Shown piece after piece: positions 9,101-14,828 of a stretch of 14,828 nucleotides of DNA. The stretch is taken from the NCBI GenBank assembly GCA_900617975.1, contig UZAE01014385.1:1-14828 (forward strand), in the 5' to 3' direction. How positions within the stretch are numbered: the first letter of the stretch is position 1; each line of letters opens with the position of its first letter. This DNA comes from Rodentolepis nana (taxonomy: Eukaryota; Platyhelminthes; Cestoda; Cyclophyllidea; Hymenolepididae). Made by a program: the position numbers and the translations under genes. Under the pieces are notes generated by a model. It did not search any database, was not told the DNA's origin, and saw only the letters and a program-made list of their open reading frames with translations.

Positions 9101-12100
9101 ATATATAACTAACGGGATATAGTCCATGTCAAGGTCAATCAGGGAAATTGAGCGAGTTTGAAGAGAGGCTTGAACCAAAGCAACAGAAGACGATTCGATC
9201 ACCCCGTTACCGAGAATATCAGCAAGAATTCGATTGTTGTTGGCAGGTGGGGGAGGAAGCGCCTTGGTGCTATCAGTGGTTGCTGAAGGCAAGCCAAGAC
9301 CAAGCAAGTCGGCTTCAGCTGTGCCATTGTTTCCACGGTTCTAAAGAAAGAAGTTGAAAGAAAAAGGGAACATTCGTTTCAACCATCTTTCGAGCACAGA
9401 GCAGCTCAGTTAAATAAATAACCATACCCCAATGCACCATTCGCTTCATATTTACCCCGCATCCGTACCCAAACTTGGCCTCTTTCCCCTCCCCTCCCCT
9501 CCACCTCCCCACCCCCCACTCCCAGCCTCCCCCATGATCACTGATCATTACCCCGAGTGTTCTCCAGCTTTTCATTTGATACAAATGAAAATAAGTTCAG
9601 AGACGATCAGCGATCTGTTAATTTTCGTCACTCTTAGATAAAAAAGGTTTTACAACACTTATCTATAAGACGAAACCAGATAATGAAATCAGACTCGACA
9701 TCTCGGATTTCAGCATTCAGAAGAAATACTAATCAAAAAGCCCTCCAAGGTAAAGTAAAAGGAGAATGGATAATTAACAGGCGAGTCAACCTTGCAAACT
9801 TGTCTCCATTTGCGGCCGTACCTGATCAACACTCGGCGTGCCTGCCTTGTTAGCTGTTTATATTAGCTTGAGTGGCCAGTGTAATTTGAATACCATGCCG
9901 TGGTAGGACGTGGCAGCAGCAGGTATTCTTCCAAAATATGCCTTTCAAATGCAGTGCCTACTTAAGCTTGCAAGTGACCAAGTACAAGAATATTCAACTT
10001 AAAACCCGATGAAATGGAAAAACCGTGATTTAAATGCGACATTTACTCATAATGATGGAAAAATGAAAACAAATTAACGAAAGGTTTTAATCCCCTGTCT
10101 TAATATAAGTTTCAAATCTCAAGAGATTACATTTTTAAAAGGTGCATACTGAAAAGAGTGACATGAATACGGATTCACAAAAGTGTCGACTCTATAACAG
10201 CCCCAACCGAACTCGACCCAATCCGTCGTCCCTGGTAGTTGAGAACTACCAAGAAGGTGATTCTGACTGGAAAGAAGATAGGGCAGCAGGGGGAATTACT
10301 GCATTTCCAGAATTATTCAACCCTCTCTGTTAACACCTCCTTACCGATAGAGTCATTCCAAATGCTAACATGTCCGTTTGCAAGAGGAAGGCTAGAAAGG
10401 AAGCTGTTGCCAGCCAGAAAATGAAGCAAGAATGGACGCTGTTACTTGAGCTTGTGTCTGGAGAATAAATAACCAATAAAGTTTAAATCAAAGTACTGAA
10501 CTACCGCGTCCAACATGTAAGCAGGAGCATTGGCTTTTACTTGCACAAAAAAGTACTTTACATTACACGATGCATGGGGGAATGCTGAAGGAATTGATGT
10601 CAGCTTTGTAGGGCTTGTTATCACTTTCTACGAGATTAAGTCATTTCCATAAGGTTGTCTTGATGTAACAAAGCTTTTAAGTGCATACTTTATGATTGAA
10701 AAAAAATAAAACAAAACTCACTAGAGCTCAACTTCTCAGCACCTTCCCAGACGACAAGATGCACACTTCAACGTTAACTCGAATACGGGGTGTGCGATAG
10801 ACTTACCTCCACGTGGTGCAACCTGGGCAACGTATACTCATGCGGCAAAAAAAGTCTATTAATCGGCAGTTGACTTCTGACTTCAAACCACCATCAGCCC
10901 CCACTGTATGTCATATTCGACCCCTATCACAGTACTCACCTTACCCTTTCTGAGCCTTTGTGGCTGTTTCTTTTGCATCTTTGAAACACCCTTCTATTCC
11001 CCCTCCTTAATTCTTCTCACTTTGATGTTCCTTCTCCCCTCTGTGAAGCCTGAAGTCAACTAAAGGGCTAATCATGACCATCAAAACGCCTGCCATTTGT
11101 TATAAAATAAAACTTTAACTCGAATACAAATAAACTGAATAAAGGTCGTTAAATGGGTCAATCTGCATCGTGCTGCACTGAAAAGCTTATCTAAAGCTGA
11201 ATTCCCACCCAGACATAAGCACTCAAACATTATTCCCCCACCTAACCCACTAAGCCAATCCGATTACAGGCGATGAGAGCACAAAAAATCGCCAAAAATC
11301 TCCCACCACAAGGGAGAAAAGTAAAATGCCCTAACGCCAATAAATCCCCCCACTTACCAACGAGGATTTCTCCGCGTCGCTTGCTGAAGCCGCCGTAATC
11401 GCCTTGGTGGTCGATTTCACACCGCTGGTAAGAATGTCCGAATCGGGTTTCTTGGCTTTCAATTTTGCCAGAATGCTAGATTCGCGTTCAGGGAAGGGTG
11501 GCATCTCCTCAAGAACAGTTGCCTATAACATAGGCAAATAGTATTGCTAGGGAAAGTAGTTTGCTTAGCGGATGTTAATAATTTTATGTTTTTTTTAAAT
11601 TTGAAAGACTGCCATTGGGCTCCGTGCGGCTGAATCAAGTTAAGCATACTTCCAAGTGGCAACCACAATTTCTGCCAGTACACACTCGGTGCGTGGAAGA
11701 GTCAACAGCACTAGACAATTAAAAGAGGGTCTTTCCAGAGGATAAACGCTGGTGTCATTTTCACCATACACTTACATTCAAACGGCTATTGTGCATCAAA
11801 TTAAGAACAACAACGTTTTAATGGGTGTACTTACGAGAATGTCTTCAGTGACGACTTTCGAGAGAGAAAGGTACTCAACAGAGCGCTGTTGGATTTCGAT
11901 ATTGGAACTTCGATAATTACTATCCTGCGAGAGCACATCAACGATAGTCTCCTTCAACTCGGGAAAGAGATTAATGAATTTGACATAGGTGGAGAGGAGA
12001 AGTTGACGAGTGGTCGGAGTGCAAAGATGGTACTTACTATGAATCAGCTCGAACTGCATTTTCGGTCTACGCGAAAGAATTAAGACATTTTTAAAGGCAT

Positions 12101-14177
12101 CGAAGTGCAGCAGCAGGCGTTAAATCAACCACATACGGATTTAGAGTTTTCTTTAATCATACTTTCTCGGTTTAAACTACGAAATCAGTAATATAAAGAT
12201 AATAACGAATTATGTTGTTTCGTAAGGGAAGCAAGTTGTCTTCAATTTGGGTGCAATGGCTAACGGCTTGATTTAAGCCTTGTCCACTATTGTCAATCTC
12301 TAAGCAAAATTTCCTTCTTCCTAAAAGAGATTCAATTGCAAGGCATTTGTTCATATCTACAGTTAGTGGATAGAAAATTCTGATCAGTTTTGATTGGGAA
12401 GATGGCATTAACCTCGTAGATGTCCTGAAGACATTTTCTTGAGAAGACTTTCAGACCCACCACTTCAGCGTTCTTTCACAACCAATGTGTAACGAAGTGG
12501 ATTTTGCTACTCAAGTCAATGGATTACTACTAGATCCTTAAGTGCGATACATAGGCAAATTTCAAATTGTTGGCAAACAAAGTTAATATCAAAGACAGGC
12601 ATTTCGGTACCTTAAGCCTCTGAATATGAAGCATGGAATATAGAAGGAGGGGCGGGGGGGGGGGGGGTAAAAAAATTNGGGGGGGGGGTTAAAAAACTTG
12701 AACTTACGAAGAACGAGCATCACCGGCGATAAGATTTCCGAATTCACCGAGAATATAACCGCCAACTTTCACCATATTTTCATGACAAGCTGGAGCCGTA
12801 AGAGCCTAGGATAAGGGGAAAGTACAAGTAGAACGTAAAAATCACAACCTTTGCGGATTTAAGCACTTTCCGTGCTTAGGAGAAAATAAATGACACTCTA
12901 CTCAAATCGTAGAATATTAGGCGTTTGGACACGACACTAAAGTCAATAGAAAAGAGAGTGCGACGAAAAAGGTAAAATTTTATTGCTACCCGAAGAGGTG
13001 AGAACTTTCCGGTAGCGTACAAAAAACGCACTCTTTAATGCTCTAAGACCACCACAGATCAAAAGGCAAATTCTCATTCGCCTTCCACAACCTTCCAAAG
13101 TGCAATTGAATAAAAATGCCAATTTGCATAGCCAGAACTGTAATTAAGATTGCGATTTGCAGATGCATCTAATTAAAAAAGAGGAAACACTTCAGAATAT
13201 ATTTGATAAGAGCGTTGAATTCACAAAAGAAAGGTGAAAGTTAAGGCTACTGCATTGGTCTCCGTGCATAGAATAAACAAATGCGCAGACACCCCCGTGT
13301 GACACAACATAAGAGAACTGAAAATCGCTGGAGCTAGTTGGTACCGGGGACAGGAAAGAAAACCTCTCAGTGCACAAGAGAGGGTAACAGTAGAATCAAA
13401 TGGAATAAGAACCCTGTTTTAGCACAGAATTTCGAAAATGAAGAAATAACACATGAAAAGGATGAGAGTTAAAAATACCAAGCAGAGAAAACGTTCCATT
13501 TTTCCAGGCCAAAAAAAAATTCGGTAAATGAACACTTGGCCTACTTTAGCTAACAATATTTTCACACAGAAAACAGCGACTAGAATGAAGATGATATTCG
13601 CATAACAAAAGTAACCAAATGCTTTTTACCATATATATAGGAATAAGGATTCATCTCAAACTTGTCGCGATTTTAGGCCAAATAGCAACTTTTGAAGCAA
13701 TTTTGCAATTTGACTTGCAGACCTCAAGTGGTATTGAAACTACGCATATAGTTCCATTAACACACCAAAGGCCTAGAGAGGTAAATGACATAAATGCCAA
13801 GGCTACGCTTTCAGCAAGCGGGGCTTACTGGGGTGATAAGTAAACAGTTGACTCACATCGAAGACAGTTTTTGCAGCATACGCCTGAACATCTTCCCGAT
13901 TGACAACAATTTGAACGACTCGATGCCAGACTTCATCACTCACGTAGTCACCAGCGACACGGATGAGCATGAGAATAGTGTCCACGTACCAGGAGTAATC
14001 TGTGGCGTATTTCTCAGCCAAAATAGCCACCTTGAGAACCATCTCTTCGCGAATAGAGTAATCGGCAGTTTCAAGATACGAGAGCATCTCTCCCACTATA
14101 GCTTGGGCGTTTGAACGATCACACATGGCGTAGAGAAGATCGGCCGCCCGTTGACGAACCGAAACATCGCGCTCCGT
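6029..14177 (-). CDS. AP2A: AP-2 clathrin adaptor complex subunit alpha, 3' half (11 exons, 5' end outside window)
   Basis: The alpha adaptin is the large AP-2 subunit that binds plasma-membrane PIP2 and recruits endocytic accessory proteins to clathrin-coated pits. Joined exons are 14177-13857, 12805-12708, 12066-11835, 11522-11358, 9340-9114, 8614-8584, 8171-7882, 7792-7676, 7233-7164, 7031-6909 and 6109-6029. They give 1755 nt in one frame, 584 residues and a TAA. Residues 1 to about 216 are the end of the armadillo trunk ([40 protein letters not shown]). Residues about 217-347 form the hinge with DLLGLGL and a PPPP run. The rest is the ear, opening [12 protein letters not shown]. Platform residues corresponding to mouse alpha-C F837, W840, E849, R905 and R916 are all kept. 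The match is to alpha, not gamma, delta or epsilon. The preceding exon (ending before TERDVS) is not within 14178-14828. Confidence 0.96.
6110..6908 (-). other. AP2A intron j-k
   Basis: 799-nt intron, GTAAGT to CCCGTTTCAG. It contains a 100-codon plus-strand frame (6563-6865) with no family resemblance. A very small exon of about 12 nt could be hidden here (see findings). Confidence 0.75.
6909..7031 (-). CDS. AP2A: AP2A exon j, platform
   Basis: Acceptor GTCTTTTTTTAG, donor AGC|GTAAGT, 41 codons, phase 0. Reads [17 protein letters not shown] and [11 protein letters not shown] (human EVDPNPANFVGAGIIHT and QIGCLLRLEPN). The Arg in ARIE is the mouse R905 equivalent. Confidence 0.96.
7112..7121 (+). 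repeat. G10 homopolymer in AP2A intron
   Basis: Ten G in the 132-nt intron between exons i and j (7032-7163). Confidence 0.9.
7164..7233 (-). CDS. AP2A: AP2A exon i, platform
   Basis: Acceptor TTTTTTTAG, donor CGG|GTGAGT, 70 nt, starts phase 2 and ends phase 0. Reads [20 protein letters not shown]. The Glu aligns with mouse alpha-C E849, another platform ligand contact (W-9 residues-E spacing is kept across the h/i junction). Confidence 0.92.
7463..7471 (+). repeat. C9 homopolymer in AP2A intron
   Basis: Nine C preceded by CCCT, in the 442-nt intron between exons h and i. The rest of this intron (7234-7675) holds nothing recognised. Confidence 0.9.
7676..7792 (-). CDS. AP2A: AP2A exon h, sandwich-platform junction
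   Basis: Acceptor CGTTTTGTAG, donor CCA|GTGAGT, starts phase 2 and ends phase 2. Reads [16 protein letters not shown] and FFARWKLL (human LPITLNKFFQPTEM and FFQRWKQL). The Phe and Trp equal to mouse alpha-C F837 and W840 of the platform peptide-binding site are present. Confidence 0.95.
7793..7881 (-). other. AP2A intron g-h
   Basis: 89-nt intron, GTAAGT to GTTTTGTAG; the shortest intron of this gene in the window. Confidence 0.9.
7882..8171 (-). CDS. AP2A: AP2A exon g, ear sandwich subdomain
   Basis: Acceptor CAAATCACAG, donor TAC|GTAAGT, starts phase 0 and ends phase 2. Reads [31 protein letters not shown] and [20 protein letters not shown]; mammals have GVLFENQLLQIG, SEFRQNLGRMFIFYGNKT and VQQVVNIECVSDFTEAPVL. 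Confidence 0.97.
8172..8583 (-). other. AP2A intron f-g
   Basis: 412-nt intron, GTAAGA to ATCACAG. Nothing further recognised. Confidence 0.75.
8584..8614 (-). CDS. AP2A: AP2A exon f, 31-nt micro-exon
   Basis: Acceptor TTTTCGTCCTTAG, then 31 nt, donor TCT|GTAAGA. Starts phase 2 and ends phase 0, joining exon e (phase 2) to exon g (phase 0). It codes [10 protein letters not shown] after the split proline. In mammals NFARFVCKNN precedes GVLFEN; the Arg is at the same distance and is followed by two hydrophobic residues in both. Splice sites, phases, length and position all fit, although residue identity is low. Confidence 0.8.
9027..9045 (+). repeat. C19 homopolymer
   Basis: Nineteen consecutive C on the plus strand, read as G19 in the AP2A pre-mRNA about 70 nt downstream of the exon e donor. 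Confidence 0.95.
9088..9107 (+). repeat. (TA)10 microsatellite
   Basis: Ten perfect TA units, immediately inside the exon e donor of AP2A (GT at 9113-9112), so the donor is followed within a few bases by (UA)n in RNA. Confidence 0.95.
9114..9340 (-). CDS. AP2A: AP2A exon e, hinge
   Basis: Acceptor CTTTCTTTAG, donor CCC|GTTAGT, starts phase 0 and ends phase 2 (75 codons plus two bases). Contains [10 protein letters not shown] (human SADLLGLG), a PPPP run, RILADILGN (compare human GLLVDVFSD) and LIDLD near the end. LIDLD satisfies the clathrin-box pattern. The donor is weak, but its phase is exactly what the next micro-exon requires. Confidence 0.88.
9486..9533 (-). other. Intronic G-quadruplex motif in the AP2A transcript
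   Basis: The plus strand is nearly pure C with single T or A breaks, so the AP2A pre-mRNA carries G4-A-G4-A-G4 and further G3-G6 runs. It sits about 145 nt upstream of the exon e acceptor. Confidence 0.7.
10774..10786 (+). repeat. Target-site duplication of retroposon copy 1, left
   Basis: TTAACTCGAATAC; identical 13 bases recur at 11115-11127 on the other side of the element. Confidence 0.85.
10787..11114 (+). mobile_element. SINE-like retroposon, copy 1
   Basis: Shares its full length with copy 2 at 14465-14739: starts GGGGTGTGCGATAGACTTAC, contains CTGGGCAACGTATACTCAT, and ends AAAACGCCTGCCATTTG plus an A/T-rich tail (TTATAAAATAAAAC). It is flanked by a perfect 13-bp target-site duplication, which together with the tail indicates target-primed retrotransposition in plus orientation, antisense to AP2A. 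It codes for nothing evident. A weak A-box-like TGGTGCAACCTGG (10814-10826) and B-box-like TTCGACCCC (10916-10924) hint at a Pol III, possibly tRNA-derived, head, but the spacing is wide. About 48 bases near 10881-10928 are absent from copy 2. Confidence 0.85.
11115..11127 (+). repeat. Target-site duplication of retroposon copy 1, right
   Basis: Second copy of TTAACTCGAATAC, directly after the A/T-rich tail. Confidence 0.85.
11358..11522 (-). CDS. AP2A: AP2A exon d, trunk-hinge junction
   Basis: Acceptor TATGTTATAG, donor TTG|GTAAGT, 55 codons, phase 0 throughout. The first part, [16 protein letters not shown], is the conserved trunk-hinge junction (human [16 protein letters not shown]). The second part is a Ser/Thr/Ala-rich linker ([20 protein letters not shown]) with no human counterpart, as expected for an intrinsically disordered hinge. 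Confidence 0.95.
11523..11834 (-). other. AP2A intron c-d
   Basis: 312-nt intron, GTAAGT to TTATAG. I see nothing else in it; the open frame at 11459-11683 simply runs from the intron into exon d in another frame. Confidence 0.8.
11835..12066 (-). CDS. AP2A: AP2A exon c, end of trunk
   Basis: Acceptor TCGCGTAG, donor CTC|GTAAGT, starts phase 2 and ends phase 0. Reads [24 protein letters not shown] and [15 protein letters not shown]; mammals have HSKFHLC, LLLSTYIKFVNLFPEVK and ELQQRAVEYLRLSTV. Confidence 0.96.
12067..12653 (-). other. AP2A intron b-c, main part
   Basis: Remainder of the 641-nt intron (12067-12707) after the G tracts. No gene, RNA or repeat recognised. Confidence 0.75.
12654..12688 (+). 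repeat. G14 and G10 tracts with an undetermined base
   Basis: Pure G runs at 12654-12667 and 12679-12688 flank TAAAAAAATT and an N at 12678. The block lies 19 bases downstream of the exon b donor in the AP2A intron. The N and the two similar G/A-rich runs suggest the assembler or reads failed here; the true length is uncertain. Confidence 0.85.
12708..12805 (-). CDS. AP2A: AP2A exon b, trunk
   Basis: Acceptor ATCCTAG, donor TTC|GTAAGTT, starts phase 0 and ends phase 2. Encodes [20 protein letters not shown] and [14 protein letters not shown]; mammals have [19 protein letters not shown] at this place. Confidence 0.96.
12806..13856 (-). other. AP2A intron a-b
   Basis: 1051-nt intron. Nothing coding was found in it on either strand beyond short chance frames. 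It carries ordinary AT-rich sequence and no recognised repeat. Confidence 0.8.
13857..14177 (-). CDS. AP2A: AP2A exon a, trunk
   Basis: Acceptor CCCTTCTAG, donor GAT|GTGAGT, phase 0 at both ends, 107 codons from [16 protein letters not shown] to AAKTVFD. Contains [20 protein letters not shown] and [17 protein letters not shown], near-identical to animal alpha adaptins (armadillo-type helices). Confidence 0.96.
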
Positions 14178-14449
14178 CTAGAAGGGAAATAGAAGTAAAA
14201 GCACAATTGCCCAAACTTTACGAGTGCCAGCTCTTATTTAGCATCGTCGCCATTCCATTCGAAACGAAATTAAGTTGTATTTCAAAATTAATCTGATAAG
14301 TGATCTTATTGGAAAGCCTAAATGCAATGTGGTGATATTAAGACATTCCTTTGGGAAAATAGTCTTGCAACTTAAAAAAAAATGTTCTGGGAATACACAG
14401 ATCAATTTGACTACACAATGACTGCTTATGCATTTGAATATATGTTTGA
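14178..14449 (-). other. AP2A intron upstream of exon a, part
   Basis: No exon coding for the residues expected before TERDVS was found here. Ordinary AT-rich intron sequence. Confidence 0.7.
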
Positions 14450-14464
14450 AAATATCTGAAATTA
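14450..14464 (+). repeat. Target-site duplication of retroposon copy 2, left
   Basis: AAATATCTGAAATTA; identical 15 bases recur at 14740-14754. Confidence 0.9.
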
Positions 14465-14739
14465 GGGGTGTGTGATAGACTTACCTCCACGTAGTGCACT
14501 CTGGGCAACGTATACTCATACGGCAAAAAAGTCTATTAACTGGCGATTGACTTCTGACGCAGTACTCATCCTACCTTTTCTATACCTTCATGTCTGTCTC
14601 TTTACATCTGCAAATCACTCTTCTGTTCCCCACCCCTCGACTTTCTGTTACTTTGATATTCCTTCCCCCTGTGAAGCCCGAAGTCAGCTAAAGGGCTAGT
14701 GATAACTATCAAAACGCCTGCCATTTGAAATAAATAAAT
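14465..14739 (+). mobile_element. SINE-like retroposon, copy 2
   Basis: Starts GGGGTGTGTGATAGACTTAC and ends AAAACGCCTGCCATTTG followed by an AAATAAATAAAT-type tail; flanked by a perfect 15-bp target-site duplication. Compared with copy 1 it lacks about 48 internal bases and has many point differences, so the family is not freshly expanded from one source. It lies in the AP2A intron upstream of exon a, antisense to the gene, the same orientation as copy 1. The A-box-like region reads TAGTGCACTCTGG; the B-box-like bases of copy 1 fall in the missing part. Confidence 0.87.
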
Positions 14740-14754
14740 AAATATCTGAAATTA
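14740..14754 (+). repeat. Target-site duplication of retroposon copy 2, right
   Basis: Second copy of AAATATCTGAAATTA, directly after the tail. Confidence 0.9.
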
Positions 14755-14828
14755 AGTTACCAAATGCTTGGAAAATGCTAAGAAAGAGGATAAATGTATA
14801 TATTTAAGTCTGAAGGATGTCCCACTAT

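Larger units (their letters stand above)
9341..11357 (-). other. AP2A intron d-e, 2017 nt
   Basis: The longest intron in the window. It holds retroposon copy 1 (10787-11114) and a C-rich/G-quadruplex block (9486-9533). Open frames inside it (such as 10142-10424 on the plus strand) show no family resemblance. Confidence 0.8.

Noticed and set aside
9148..9357. Plus-strand frame opposite exon e
   Set aside because: Antisense shadow of the AP2A hinge exon.
13794..14114. Plus-strand 106-codon frame
   Set aside because: Antisense shadow of AP2A exon a, whose minus-strand protein is unmistakable.
14338..14526. Minus-strand frame as an upstream AP2A exon
   Set aside because: It lies mostly in retroposon copy 2 and its flank, and does not resemble the residues expected before TERDVS.

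Overview
The window reads as nuclear DNA of a small-intron, AT-rich metazoan. I infer a parasitic flatworm, probably a tapeworm, from intron-split animal-type genes, a 31-nt micro-exon, mostly GTRAGT splice donors and SINE-like insertions. The phylum is inference; presence of two eukaryotic genes rests on protein motifs that are read directly.

Layout. Positions 1-5097 hold no gene that I can name. This stretch contains one candidate acidic first exon (557-616), a 67-bp tandem duplication (about 1328-1460), a G-quadruplex motif (1173-1209), and a diverged segmental duplication (about 1780-2660 and 3510-4230). Between the two duplicated arms lies a GC-richer island (about 2840-3460) with decayed reading frames. 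Positions 5098-5537 (+) carry a small mitochondrial TIM chaperone of the Tim8 type, with both twin CX3C motifs.

From 14177 down to 6029 on the minus strand runs the 3' half of the AP-2 clathrin adaptor alpha-subunit gene. I reconstructed eleven consecutive exons whose splice phases all agree: 1755 nt, 584 codons plus a stop. They cover the end of the armadillo trunk (exons a-c), the hinge (d, e) and the whole appendage/ear (f-k). The N-terminal part of the trunk, about 360 residues by comparison with mammals, lies beyond 14828. The two genes are tail to tail, and their predicted poly(A) signals cross, so the 3' UTRs may overlap by roughly 200 nt.

The introns contain two copies of one SINE-like retroposon (10787-11114 and 14465-14739). 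Each is flanked by its own perfect target-site duplication (13 and 15 bp) and inserted antisense to AP2A. The introns also hold unusual runs of pure G or C, a (TA)10 tract next to a weak donor, and a C-rich block that would be a G-quadruplex in the AP2A pre-mRNA.

The most notable points are the 31-nt micro-exon that starts the ear, a clathrin-box-like LIDLD in the alpha hinge, a shortened loop between the two platform arginines, and a retroposon that brings ready-made splice sites in the sense of its host gene. I found no CRISPR, operon, phage or bacterial-type system, and no RNA gene.
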